This document shows positions 53,801 to 59,900 of a stretch of 64,000 bases of DNA, piece by piece; position 1 is the stretch's first letter, and every line of letters starts with the position of its first letter. The position numbers and the translations under genes were made by a program. The notes beneath the pieces are model-generated. The model was given only the letters and a program-made list of their open reading frames with translations, ran no database searches and had not been told where the DNA came from. The stretch is from Fasciolopsis buskii. Lineage: Eukaryota; Platyhelminthes; Trematoda; Plagiorchiida; Fasciolidae. The stretch lies in NCBI GenBank assembly GCA_008360955.1, contig LUCM01004876.1, positions 310,198 through 374,197 on the forward strand, given 5' to 3'.

Positions 53801-54350
53801 ATAGTTTTATCTTCGTACTTCGTGCACGTGAAACTTTTCCTGACTCATGTGCCCTTTTGGCTTCTGTTCGTTTAGTTGGTGAGTGCATCGTGCATTGGCA
53901 AGCAGCAAAGGAAGTCTGAATGTGAAATCTAGAACATGATTAGTCTTGTGTTACTTGCCTTTTTGTGGCATATCGAAATCACGACAGGCTAACAAAGGCT
54001 TGTTCACCGAAATTTAGGCCAATAAATGATGGTAAACCGATTCAAGCAAACTGGAAAACGGCAGCAATGTGATACGGGTTGATGAAAACTTACCCGGCCG
54101 TCTGAACTGATTGATATGCACCGCCTGGTGGTGGTGTCTGCTGCTGTTGTTGCTGCTGCTGATTGACTAGTACTGAACTGGCGGCTCCTTCAATTTCTGG
54201 ATTAGCTAGTACATTTTTTAACGCATAAATCACAGTTAGCCCGGTCGTGAAAACACGATAGGTCAGTAGGAAAGTGTTCAGGAAATCAATCGACAAGAAT
54301 CGAGCGTCGGTAAGTCGGTCAAGTAGACGTCCCACGGAAGCATGACGGAT
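11661..54350 (-). CDS. RASGRF: RasGRF-family Ras guanine-nucleotide exchange factor (16 exons, 5' partial)
   Basis: Joined exons: 54350-54094, 47147-46367, 44939-44634, 43202-43070, 39605-39208, 37155-36832, 32704-32473, 26996-26819, 25624-25042, 24041-23862, 22545-22448, 19828-19744, 19188-18911, 17848-17731, 12841-12773, 11804-11661. Together they give 4,164 nt, 1,387 residues plus TGA, in frame at all junctions. Domains: REM half 1 at about residues 1-60; low-complexity linker to about 1045; REM half 2 ([12 protein letters not shown]) at about 1049-1120; RasGEF (CDC25) catalytic domain at about 1130-1385. Conserved blocks are [48 protein letters not shown] and a C-terminus ending near SLTIEP. 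The order and the closeness to vertebrate RasGRF1/2 separate it from SOS, RasGRP and RapGEF. Known family role: calcium- and receptor-responsive GDP/GTP exchange on Ras (and Rac through DH). The PH-IQ-DH-PH N-terminus is not in the window. Confidence 0.92.
11805..12772 (-). other. RasGRF intron 15
   Basis: Intron of about 1 kb between the last two catalytic-domain exons. It holds one plus-strand SINE (12423-12592) and is otherwise unremarkable. Confidence 0.7.
12423..12592 (+). mobile_element. tRNA-derived SINE, full-length type
   Basis: A box TGGTCAAGTGGACAAAG and B box GGTTCGAATCC are present, followed by TTAACTTCCCCACTTGGCAG, CTTCCTGAAAATAG and a tail TTGTTTCATTAATGAGAAAG. It is inserted antisense to RasGRF in intron 15. 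The tail's AATAAA has decayed to AATGAG. Confidence 0.88.
12773..12841 (-). CDS. RASGRF: RasGRF exon 15: RasGEF helix segment
   Basis: 69 nt with acceptor TTCTTTTCAG and donor GAG|GTGAGT, phase 0 to 0. It encodes 23 residues, [18 protein letters not shown] and so on, which align with the ISHIIREIRQFQQTAYKIEH segment of vertebrate RasGRF. The exon is too short to stand out as an open frame; the splice borders and the alignment find it. Confidence 0.92.
14813..14945 (+). repeat. Diverged dispersed repeat, copy 1
   Basis: Shares an ordered series of blocks with 38663-38800: CACTTAT, TTGCTCCGGGAGATC, CCATCCA, a GGTT block, TTTCAT and GCTTTT/CTTTTAC. By eye identity is moderate with small gaps. 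No coding or tRNA-like part is seen, so the family is unknown. Confidence 0.5.
15079..15254 (+). mobile_element. tRNA-derived SINE, diverged
   Basis: Head GCGGTGATCCAGCAGATAAGG and B box GGTTTGAATCC (one change), body CTTTGTTGGCTTTGACCCCC and CTTCCTGAGAG, tail GTTTCATTAATAAAGGAAG with AATAAA. It is antisense to RasGRF in intron 14 and more diverged than the copies at 4263 and 41831. Confidence 0.82.
17731..17848 (-). CDS. RASGRF: RasGRF exon 14: catalytic block [16 protein letters not shown]
   Basis: 118 nt with acceptor ATTTTTCAG and donor ATG|GTAGGT, incoming phase 2, outgoing 0. It encodes [18 protein letters not shown], then [12 protein letters not shown], then LVNFCKMRM. This is the third structurally conserved region of RasGEF domains, which packs against the catalytic helical hairpin. 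Residues match vertebrate RasGRF almost one for one. Confidence 0.95.
17849..18910 (-). other. RasGRF intron 13
   Basis: 1.06 kb; no repeat or gene recognised. Short frames on either strand at 18056-18600 are taken as chance. Confidence 0.7.
18911..19188 (-). CDS. RASGRF: RasGRF exon 13: catalytic core of the RasGEF domain
   Basis: 278 nt with acceptor CTTCTAG and donor CACAG|GTGTGT, phase 0 in, 2 out. It starts [20 protein letters not shown], matching the NLIASEIIRNEDINARV region of RasGRF. It continues with [19 protein letters not shown], the second conserved RasGEF block lining the Ras-binding surface, then [14 protein letters not shown] and [11 protein letters not shown]. This is the strongest single diagnostic exon of the gene. 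Confidence 0.96.
19189..19743 (-). other. RasGRF intron 12
   Basis: 555 bp with no recognised element. A run-on of exon 12's frame past its donor (to about 19666) is intronic. Confidence 0.75.
19744..19828 (-). CDS. RASGRF: RasGRF exon 12: RasGEF segment [15 protein letters not shown]
   Basis: 85 nt with acceptor TGCTTTTCAG and donor GAG|GTTTGT, phase 2 in, 0 out. It encodes [20 protein letters not shown] then LVCKRFNE, aligning with FFGQGWMKLEKNE...KHFND of RasGRF. The donor was chosen because FNE joined to VSRL in the next exon restores the family alignment without gaps. The frame stays open beyond the donor. Confidence 0.92.
19829..22447 (-). other. RasGRF intron 11
   Basis: 2.6 kb. A TTACTACTAC/ATTATCATTA-rich stretch lies near 22200-22300. 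No gene or transposon motif recognised. Confidence 0.65.
22448..22545 (-). CDS. RASGRF: RasGRF exon 11: start of the RasGEF domain
   Basis: 98 nt with acceptor CAATTTCAG and donor GCGA|GTACGT, phase 0 in, 2 out. It encodes [20 protein letters not shown] then [12 protein letters not shown], matching the SALEIAEQLTLLDHLVFKKI entry block of the catalytic domain. A GTGTGA donor four bases downstream is also possible but breaks the phase with exon 12. Confidence 0.93.
22546..23861 (-). other. RasGRF intron 10
   Basis: 1.3 kb; nothing recognised beyond short chance frames. Confidence 0.65.
23862..24041 (-). CDS. RASGRF: RasGRF exon 10: REM domain, second half continued
   Basis: 180 nt with acceptor AATATCACAG and donor CAG|GTAGGC, phase 0 to 0, 60 residues. 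It begins [19 protein letters not shown] and contains [16 protein letters not shown]. These match the DFETNDELKCKVIGFLEE and LTQERKAAANIIRTL helices that close the RasGRF REM domain before the catalytic domain. Confidence 0.9.
24042..25041 (-). other. RasGRF intron 9
   Basis: 1.0 kb with several T-rich runs; no repeat family or gene recognised. Confidence 0.65.
25042..25624 (-). CDS. RASGRF: RasGRF exon 9: linker end and REM half 2 start
   Basis: 583 nt with acceptor GGATTTTAG and donor GGC|GTAAGT, phase 2 in, 0 out. It opens with [16 protein letters not shown], matching the SALSAASAFAIATAG motif of RasGRF, and ends with [15 protein letters not shown], matching RVLNVLRHWVSK of REM. Between them lies a long Ala/Ser/Thr/Gly-rich insertion (for example [17 protein letters not shown]), much longer than the short spacer in vertebrates and presumably disordered. 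Confidence 0.92.
25625..26818 (-). other. RasGRF intron 8
   Basis: 1.2 kb. It holds a truncated SINE (26101-26182) and a short CAACAACAAC/CTACTACTAC tract near 26626-26675. Confidence 0.7.
26101..26182 (+). mobile_element. SINE 3' fragment
   Basis: Starts AACTTCCCCACTTAGTAG, then CACGACCCCCTTCCTGAAG and an A-rich GAAAGTAAAAGACAAAA end. It lacks the tRNA-like head and is antisense to RasGRF. Confidence 0.7.
26819..26996 (-). CDS. RASGRF: RasGRF exon 8: Ser/Pro linker
   Basis: 178 nt with acceptor CCGATTCAG and donor CGAAG|GTAAGC, phase 1 in, 2 out. It encodes [20 protein letters not shown] and ends [16 protein letters not shown], which lines up with the NNGVVMTSCREL segment upstream of the ASAFAIATAG motif. 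The acceptor was chosen because only it matches the phase of exon 7; an upstream CGTTAG acceptor would extend the exon in frame by about 50 nt. Confidence 0.8.
29868..30118 (-). repeat. Left inverted copy of Penelope element 3' end
   Basis: On the minus strand this reproduces the sequence at 31630-31927: GAGAAACAAACATTCC, the GACCTCAC block, CATAGACAACTTAGCATCC, TGTAGACGTTTCCTCAATTA, CTTGAGAAAGACTACCCACA and ATTCACAATA, in order. By eye the match is about 90% or better outside one insertion. The arms face away from each other around the coding remnant. Confidence 0.85.
30217..30470 (+). pseudogene. Penelope reverse transcriptase fragment
   Basis: [20 protein letters not shown] corresponds to the GLPKIHKP...LRPIVS motif of Penelope-type [16 protein letters not shown] follows (the KFLAxLLxP position). 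[12 protein letters not shown] near 30420-30455 corresponds to the SFDVxSLFTNVP catalytic motif, with the first catalytic Asp kept. The later YxDD region is not visible. Confidence 0.75.
30878..31138 (+). pseudogene. Penelope RT C-terminal (thumb-side) fragment
   Basis: An open stretch of 86 codons. [20 protein letters not shown] matches the VYRKPTHTDRYLxFxSxHP block that follows the RT palm in Penelope-like elements. [20 protein letters not shown] and [13 protein letters not shown] fit the next two helices (the NGYPxxFIRK position). It lies between the RT block and the GIY-YIG remnant. Confidence 0.75.
31209..31629 (+). pseudogene. Penelope GIY-YIG endonuclease fragment
   Basis: [20 protein letters not shown] and TEHRRKEM near 31311-31390 correspond to the CxxCxxxYVGETGRxLxTRIxEHR pattern. 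The frame then changes, and [18 protein letters not shown] near 31500 fits the domain's C-terminal region (the ..R..EA..I position). The Arg and the Tyr pair of the domain are partly kept, but a frameshift splits it. Confidence 0.75.
31630..31927 (+). repeat. Right arm: Penelope element 3' end
   Basis: Sense-orientation partner of 29868-30118. It carries an extra segment of about 46 bp near 31722-31770 with a (CA)n tract. It begins where the endonuclease coding remnant ends. The hairpin CTTGAGAAA-GACTAC-CCACA-GTAGTC-GATACG lies at 31839-31870. Confidence 0.85.
32473..32704 (-). CDS. RASGRF: RasGRF exon 7: linker
   Basis: 232 nt with acceptor CATATTCAG and donor TCAT|GTGAGT, phase 0 in, 1 out. 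It encodes [37 protein letters not shown] and a Ser/Thr-rich remainder. No domain; part of the expanded linker. A second frame is open over much of it, but only the chosen frame joins the preferred acceptor to both neighbours in phase. Confidence 0.65.
32705..36831 (-). other. RasGRF intron 6
   Basis: 4.1 kb. The longest plus-strand frame of the window that is not clearly retroelement or exon shadow lies inside it (35107-35634). No SINE head or retroelement motif seen. Confidence 0.6.
35107..35634 (+). other. Unrecognised 175-codon open frame
   Basis: Open frame antisense to RasGRF inside intron 6. The protein is Ser-rich with no recognisable domain; one moderately hydrophobic stretch ([13 protein letters not shown]) lies near residue 120. 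There is no flanking SINE or PLE block. It could be an unspliced exon of an unknown antisense transcript, a relic of an unfamiliar element, or chance. Confidence 0.2.
36832..37155 (-). CDS. RASGRF: RasGRF exon 6: Ser-rich linker
   Basis: 324 nt with acceptor CCATTTTAG and donor AAG|GTAAGG, phase 0 to 0, 108 codons without stop. It encodes [60 protein letters not shown] and so on, Ser/Arg-rich and probably disordered and phosphorylated. It has no methionine. A longer frame on the same strand (36858-37463) overlaps it but ignores both splice sites. Confidence 0.75.
37156..39207 (-). other. RasGRF intron 5
   Basis: 2.05 kb with the second copy of the diverged dispersed repeat (38663-38800) and a short TATATACATATATA tract near 38483-38500. 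Confidence 0.65.
38663..38800 (+). repeat. Diverged dispersed repeat, copy 2
   Basis: Partner of 14813-14945, sharing ATTGCTCCGGGAGATC, the CCAATCCA/CCATCCA block, GGTT and the TTTCATGCTTTT region. Both copies are on the plus strand in RasGRF introns. Confidence 0.5.
39208..39605 (-). CDS. RASGRF: RasGRF exon 5: linker with short polyQ
   Basis: 398 nt with acceptor TTTTCCACAG and donor AAG|GTATTG, phase 1 in, 0 out. It encodes [60 protein letters not shown] and so on. It has several SP/TP sites and a Gln-rich run (REQQQQRE). No folded domain. It may carry proline-directed phosphorylation sites, by inference from SP/TP density. Confidence 0.8.
39606..43069 (-). other. RasGRF intron 4
   Basis: 3.5 kb with one full-length SINE (41831-42013). 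Nothing else recognised. Confidence 0.65.
41831..42013 (+). mobile_element. tRNA-derived SINE, best-preserved copy
   Basis: CCGGCGGTGACCAAGCGGAT (A-box region), B box GGTTCGAATCC, CCACCGCCGATCAACTTCCC, CTTTGTTGGCCGCGGCTCCC, CTTCCTGAAAAG, then TTATTTCATTAATAAAG and an AAGATAAAAGAATAAAAG tail. The head resembles a class II-type tRNA start (GGTGACCAAGCGG). Antisense to RasGRF in intron 4. Confidence 0.9.
43070..43202 (-). CDS. RASGRF: RasGRF exon 4: short linker exon
   Basis: 133 nt with acceptor ATCGTTTCAG and donor AATG|GTAAGC, phase 0 in, 1 out. It encodes [40 protein letters not shown] and LSEN. Its ATG directly after the acceptor is internal in this model. Evidence is strong splice borders and phase with both neighbours; no conserved motif. 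Confidence 0.72.
43203..44633 (-). other. RasGRF intron 3
   Basis: 1.4 kb. Overlapping plus-strand frames of 69-83 codons at 43939-44422 show no motif and are taken as chance. Confidence 0.65.
44634..44939 (-). CDS. RASGRF: RasGRF exon 3: acidic linker
   Basis: 306 nt with acceptor AAATCACAG and donor TAT|GTAAGT, phase 0 to 0, 102 codons. It encodes [58 protein letters not shown] and ends NDGKEDY. The region is acidic and Thr/Ser-rich, as expected for the linker between the two REM halves. Confidence 0.8.
44940..46366 (-). other. RasGRF intron 2
   Basis: 1.4 kb with a CAG/CAA-rich tract at 46051-46090 (CTG/TTG on the gene strand). No gene recognised. Confidence 0.65.
46051..46090. repeat. 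(CAG/CAA)n tract
   Basis: About six consecutive CAG units flanked by CAA units on the plus strand. It is intronic in the RasGRF model; the plus-strand frame through it (45838-46152) is low complexity and probably not a gene. Confidence 0.8.
46367..47147 (-). CDS. RASGRF: RasGRF exon 2: long Ser/Thr/Pro-rich linker
   Basis: 781 nt with acceptor CACTTACCAG and donor CAG|GTAAAA (an AAG|GTAACC donor nine bases on would also keep frame), phase 2 in, 0 out. It encodes [20 protein letters not shown], an acidic stretch [20 protein letters not shown], Thr/Val runs ([15 protein letters not shown]), many SP/TP sites and a proline-rich [15 protein letters not shown] that could bind SH3 or WW domains (inference). 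It is the longest uninterrupted coding frame in the window (about 260 codons). Confidence 0.85.
47148..54093 (-). other. RasGRF intron 1 of the model
   Basis: 6.9 kb. A minus-strand frame at 53244-53501 (85 codons) is not recognised and is not needed by the phase-consistent model. No SINE head or PLE/LINE motif found. A missed exon of length divisible by three cannot be excluded. Confidence 0.55.
53244..53501 (-). other. Unrecognised 85-codon open frame in intron 1
   Basis: Encodes an Arg/Val-rich peptide with [20 protein letters not shown]. It is preceded by a possible acceptor (TTTCACCAG) but has no convincing donor. Function unknown; it could be an alternative exon or chance. Confidence 0.15.
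54094..54350 (-). CDS. RASGRF: RasGRF first exon in window: REM half 1 and polyQ
   Basis: 257 nt with acceptor TGTTTTCCAG and donor CCGG|GTAAGT, phase 0 in, 2 out. It encodes [20 protein letters not shown] then [20 protein letters not shown], closely matching [36 protein letters not shown] of RasGRF1/2. The end is low complexity: eight Gln then TPPPGGAYQ. The frame is also open upstream to about 54431, where another acceptor (GTGTTTTCAG at 54422) would add about 24 residues including NVFQ before IRHASV (vertebrate KVPQ/KVLQ). Confidence 0.95.
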
Positions 54351-54457
54351 CTGGAAAACATTTTGCGTTGGAATGTCCATCATTATGTGCATCGAGAGTG
54401 TGAATAGCATTAACGACAAACCTGAAAACACTAACTGAATATTCAGACTTTCGTTAA
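54351..54457. other. Sequence between REM exon and inverted repeat
   Basis: Intron border or 5' extension of the REM exon. It contains in-frame methionine codons ([17 protein letters not shown]) contiguous with the REM reading frame. Confidence 0.4.
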
Positions 54458-54615
54458 CGCTGAGCTTGACGTTTAGATTCCAACCATTACATCACCAGCC
54501 GAGGTGACCTCAGCAGTGCGTAGGCAATGGCCTATTTACTCGGTTGTATTTAAAGCAACGCTTCCTCAGATTTGATCTTGACTCCAGAGCAAGTCCACTT
54601 TGCAGGTTGCTATGG
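54458..54615 (+). repeat. Inverted repeat, left arm (158 bp)
   Basis: The reverse complement of 54994-55151 with about 8 mismatches and no gaps by eye. Boundaries are CGCTGAGCTTGACG at the outer end and TTGCTATGG at the inner end. Confidence 0.93.
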
Positions 54616-54762
54616 GAAGTTACCAGTTTTAGTCACGTTACTAGTCCGTAAGATTTAATTGGATTGGATGATCCCAAATATTTTGTGTTTGAAATAATCG
54701 GAGCAATATCTGACGCCATTTTCAGTTAAAGAGCCACCCACAGCTATTCTACTGGAATTACA

Positions 54763-54920
54763 TTTTTCTTTTACTTTTACTTCCTTTTTATTAATGAAGT
54801 TACAATGTACATCAGTTTTCAGTAAAGGGGTTGCGGCCGGCAGAGGGTTGCCAAGTGGGAGGATTCGAACCTGCGACTTTCACGTCCAAATGCCGCCACC
54901 TTATCCGTTTGGCCACCGTT
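54763..54920 (-). mobile_element. tRNA-derived SINE within inverted-repeat loop
   Basis: On the minus strand: AACGGTGGCCAAACGGATAA (A-box region), B box GGTTCGAATCC, then ACTTGGCAACCCTCTGCCGG, CTTTACTGAAAACTG, TTCATTAATAAAAAGGAAG and an A-rich tail. The block usually between CCCAC and ACTTGG is deleted. It is the only near-complete copy in the same orientation as RasGRF, and it lies upstream of the first exon found. Confidence 0.88.
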
Positions 54921-54993
54921 GGCCAGGATTAATAACGTAGATAAAACTGGCAATTTTACTAAAATTAGTGACATTGCTGACTCCAGGTAGAAA

Positions 54994-55151
54994 CCATAGC
55001 AATCTGCAAGGCGAACTTGCTCTGGAGTCAAGATCAAATCTGAGGAAGCGTTGCTTTAAATACAACCGAGTAAATAGGCCATTGCCTATGTACTGCTTAG
55101 GTCACCTCGGCTGGTGATGTAATGGTTTGAATCTAAACGTCAAGCTCAGCG
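54994..55151 (-). repeat. Inverted repeat, right arm (158 bp)
   Basis: Partner of 54458-54615, inner end CCATAGCAA, outer end CAAGCTCAGCG. The total element, outer end to outer end, is 694 bp with a 378-bp loop. Confidence 0.93.
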
Positions 55152-56833
55152 CTTACAAAAGGGAAAATTCCCAACCTGAGCTACAAAGCAAACTAATATT
55201 TAAAATGCTTGATACTAATTGAATATGGTCATTTACGATAGGCTGCTTTATTGCTGCATGTTTCCTAGACTCCAGTATATTGAGTTTGTTTTACCGGGAA
55301 CATTATATAAAACGCCTTCCAATGCTACTCAACCTTCGGAATTATTTCAAATTATTTAGATTACGGAGAAACGAAAATCAAGGAAAAATGGTGCATGATG
55401 TACGGTAAATTGGGTCAGTGTTCGAATATTTACATCCACTTAGACCGTCTGGTTTTACTTTATATCAAAATCTTTTTTTGTCTTGCAAGGAAAATTTGGC
55501 CTCCTGCCAAGCAAAAAATAGTAATGTTTCAATCTACTGAATAGAACTCAAGTGGAGTAACTAGCATTAAGAAATCTACTCACCATTATTTCTCTCTCAA
55601 TGTAAACCATTTTGTTGTTGATTCGTGTATTTTTTGCCTATCGTAGCAAGTGCTTCCTCGTCAATCGATTAACGTGGCCCCTAAACCTTGGACCTCTGAA
55701 AGAACCGAAAAGCTCTTACGTTGGATATGAAGACTAAAGTTTCACCGATACTTCACTTTGTACCGTTTCATTTCTTCTTTTGTTTCATGCCAAAATTGGT
55801 GGGCACACTGACAACTCAACTAATGAACAAAGGCAAATAGAGGAATCGAATTCACGTCAGACTCTGATAGTTCTACTTTATTTCCATGGGTTTTAAGTCT
55901 GTCTCCCTGCAGTTCGTAGTAGGGGAAATGCCCATCTTTTTGCTGTGTATGATATACTGATGGTCGTGATCTGATTCCTTCTCCCTGCTTGTCACTTTTA
56001 TATTCATTGCTAATTTATCGATTAGAATACATTTGAAAATTATTTAATATTATTTAGTAATGTGCGGAAGAATGCGGGAGGCGCTAGCCTTTCGAGTCCC
56101 CAGTAATTACGTTAGCGGTTATCAATTTCATCTGCGCAGAACACTTCTGAATTTGTAGTATGTGGTTGTGCAAGCGTTAATGCCGGCTGATGGGCTGGCT
56201 TAATGAACTTCAGTTCACGTTGGTCTCTGCTTGGTGTTCACTTCATACGGAGTCACGTGTGAACAGCGTTAATTATCTGTCGTGTGTCTTACGCCGTCCA
56301 TCTGAATCATGTTCGACCTGCTTGTAGCCGACGTACGGTGAAGATCATCAGAGATCGTTTAACTAAGCCGTTCTATTTCTTCCGCATTTACATGAAAATG
56401 CCGTCACATGTTCAAGATTCTTTTGCCATTATTTTCAGTGGCGTCATACACTGCATGAAAGCAGTGGAGAACGTAAACAAGTGTTTAAGCAGCACGTGCT
56501 ATGCCCTATGCATAAACGCCTGGAGCAAGGGTAGAAACCAATCATGTCGGAGGTAGTTACTTGACAAATGCGGAGAGTTACGAATAAGATTAAATCTCAT
56601 CAGGACTGTTTACAATTTGTAAGAACAAAACGAGCATTTCATACGGCCGACTGGATAATTTTTCCGACTTAGGCGTTTCAACACACTTGTGAAATAAACA
56701 TATCTCGATCAATCCGCCTGAACGGGAAAGAACAGCATATCATTTTTCCACTTAACTCTCAATCCCTACAAAATATTCTGAAAGTTAGGAATGACCCCTC
56801 AGTTGCCATGAGGTAATATTTCCCTGTTACAAG
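55152..56833. other. AT-rich sequence, no gene recognised
   Basis: Probably RasGRF intron. A GTGAGT donor-like site on the minus strand near 55570 lacks a convincing exon in front of it. A 90-codon plus-strand frame at 56284-56556 has no motif. Confidence 0.5.
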
Positions 56834-56960
56834 ATGGTGATCAAGCGGTCATCCTCACGGCTTTTCAACCTGAAGGTTTCCTGTTCGAGCCCTCCCACCA
56901 CCGATCAACTTCTTCACTTCGAGACCCTTTGTTGCTTGTGATTTTCTTCCCGGGGGTGTC
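56834..56960 (+). mobile_element. tRNA-derived SINE, old copy
   Basis: GGTGATCAAGCGG (A-box region), B-box relic GTTCGAGCCC, CCCACCACCGATCAACTTC, CTTTGTTGCTTGTGATTTTC. The A-rich tail is not preserved. More diverged than other copies. Confidence 0.72.
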
Positions 56961-59900
56961 TAGCCTTATCGGTTCCTTGACAAAAACTTTAGAAAGATTT
57001 ATTAAAGTAAAATGCATTTGTGCGGTTTAGGTCCAGGTGTTTCCGTTATTCATCTCGTTCATTGTTTCCGGGGGGTTAAAGGCGTAACCGATCAACTATT
57101 CGCAAACAAAAGTGTCCCATTCCTGAGGTCTGGTGACAACCAACATAACTTTTGTTATGTTCTACTCGGCAGTAGTATATCGAGGTCTGGTTTACAACGA
57201 AGCCGTCTTTTGTATAAGATCTTTTAAATAGTCGTTTTCAGCTTCCATCATATCTGCCCGGAGATGGCTGAATTTTGGCCGAACACCCATACCGAAAGTA
57301 TAAGACTGTTATTTCAAACCAGTTCAATCTTAAAAATTTCAGTTTGTTCTCGGTTTCTAGGCTTCGGCGTGAAATCGCAAAAACAGGACCAAAATCGAAA
57401 ACGAGAATAGCGTCTCATCTTGAACATATCAGTTAACATCAGCTCTTAGCGGAGTCCTAAGGAACAAGAGACGTTTCATAGAGCCTTACATAGAAAAAAT
57501 TTCTCTCGGTGATTATCAACTACTTTTCGCTCTTCAGTCACTGAATTTAGCAAGCAAAGTTCCGCACCCTTACTCCCACATAACTCAGTCACTTCTTGTG
57601 AACATCACTGTGAGGCTTCATTTTTGACGGTCACTGTGAATGTCAGTTCGTTCAATCCTGAAGTGATTTACGAACGTTCCTATTGTTCGAGAAATTCCTG
57701 CTCACCTTTGTTACAGTCAAACGAAACTCTGATCATCAGATGAAAGCAGTGGGATGTTGAGAATCGACAGTGACAGGTGAGTATCAATCGAACGTGTTCC
57801 CATGTCCATTCCGTTTACTCGGTCACCGTTGGTTTTTCGTCGGTTTAATGCGCATGAACGCGAGCCCCATCTATCGTCCTCCATTTTCCGATCATCTACA
57901 GTCAATTCTTGCTTATTGAGAAGCCCCGTGGTTGTGAGGAAACTTAAATCAAGTAGATCTAGATGTATCTATCTACCTGTTTTTTTAAGTGACATAATGT
58001 TGGTGCAGCTTTGACAATCTGTAAAGAAGGCGTTGAATGATTGCACTTCTGAGCTAATACTGACCTGATTCAGTTAGCCAGTCTGGGCCGAAAATCGACT
58101 AGGATTTTGCCGAAAGGAAACGAAAAAGACCACCTCTCGGGAATTTCGGATGCTGTGAGGCTACCTGAGAGAATCTTTGAAACAGTCAACATGTTAACCT
58201 CTGGGATTAGACGATTTTCTTGATCATTTGCCTGGTTTGAAGGTTTTTATGAGACATGACTCGCAACATTTGCTTTTTTCACTGGTTTCAGTAATAGATT
58301 AATTTCGCACACATTTTGGGTTGGTAAGGTAAATATTTGACTTTTGGTTGCCTGGCGTTGATGCTATTATTTCCCGCTTGCAGAGTCTTAACTTACACCT
58401 GCGCGATATTATGATTTACGTCGTATCTATCGAAACTCCACAATTTGCGAGTATGCATTGATTATGTTACATGTTCTGTGCGAAGACCGTGACTGTTTGT
58501 TTGTGAGATAACTGTGCCCCACCTAATGATTATTCGCCATGAAATATACTGGGTTTTTCGTTGGAAAACAGAAAGACAGCGGTTTTTGTCAGTACCAATG
58601 ATAAACACAGTAGTGTGGCCACACGTTTTGTGTCCACGTTTGATTTGGCAAGCGACTTGATGACTACTGTCTAAAAATGAATACCGTCTGAAAGTCATTC
58701 GGTAAGATCGTTCTAACTGCGGTTAATTGAGTGGAAACTTAAGGAAAACAAGTGTTCCACTGTAGAATCTTCTTCTGCTGTTACTCGCAGGAAAAATATT
58801 CGGCTCATAGTTGCTGGTATTAACAAGGATTATTTTACCGCTATATGCTATCATTTCGGGTTTCGACTATCCAGTGAATGACACAGTCGGGCAGCCGAGA
58901 ATCTAGCCATCGTTCTGGCCAATCCATCAATAAATCAGTTCAACATGTTAGTAAGCATTGAACGACCAATAAAGCAGTCAGTCGAATAGGTGGAGGAACC
59001 AAACTACCGTCGGTTGAGGGAGCTGGTAACTCTACAACAAACATCGGAATACTCTATTCGGAGAGTAAATTCGCTCAGTACGCTGGAATATGCTGCTGTA
59101 TTCCCTTGCCGCATTGTCTCGAGGTTCATGCAATTTATCTGTGAAACGTTTTTAGTTGCATGTCCGTTCATCTGTACGTATGCCTATTCGTCTGTCTGTT
59201 TGATTGGAAGTCCCGTCTCTACGTCTATCTACATGATGTTGGTACCTCCCGCGATCCGCCTTTCTAGTAATTTGCTAGCGTGTCATCTGACCGATCTAAC
59301 TGTAGGTCTGCCCCATCCCTATTTGTCGTTTTCGATCGCCTGCTTGTGCTTATTCATGGGGAAGGGATTCGACGGAAGATAACGACAAAATTCAATCTCC
59401 GAACGGTGAGAAATCATTGTTCATCTGACAAAGTCCATAAACTAGTGCAAGGTCACTCTTGAGATGGTTTGTCTGATTTCGTGAGCAGCTTTGTGCATCC
59501 ACTGATGACATCTGATTTGTCTTAGCCCATGTCAACCATTTGATAAAACGTCCATGTTTGTGTTTATAGTTATGACTTCCGAACCAGTCGTTGTTTCTAG
59601 ATATTACTGAACACATTATTGCTCCTCCTTACACACGGCATCGGCCGTAGCTGTTAATTATTCATAGTTAACCCAGCGACAGCAAAGTGCGAGAATAGTG
59701 ACGGATTCACGTCTAAAATGAGAGATGAACTATACAAGTTGTTAGATTGTTTGTGTTCTAGTAGTTCCGAACTAAGAAAGCTCCAGTAGGTCGTTTGTAG
59801 TCATCGTGGGATCTGAAATTGAGAGGGCGGTTGGTAGGAAGTGCCAGTCCCATTTTTGTTGACCTGGCATTCATTTCGTATTCTTTGCTTCCAAAATCAC

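Noticed and set aside
55570..55690. Possible RasGRF exon upstream of REM (GTGAGT donor near 55570)
   Set aside because: No frame stays open back to the TTTCAG acceptor near 55695, and the peptide does not align with the PH2-REM junction.
58990..59382. 130-codon plus-strand frame with hydrophobic stretches
   Set aside because: Much of it reads a GTCTGT/ATCTGT-rich low-complexity tract; no transmembrane family pattern or splice evidence.
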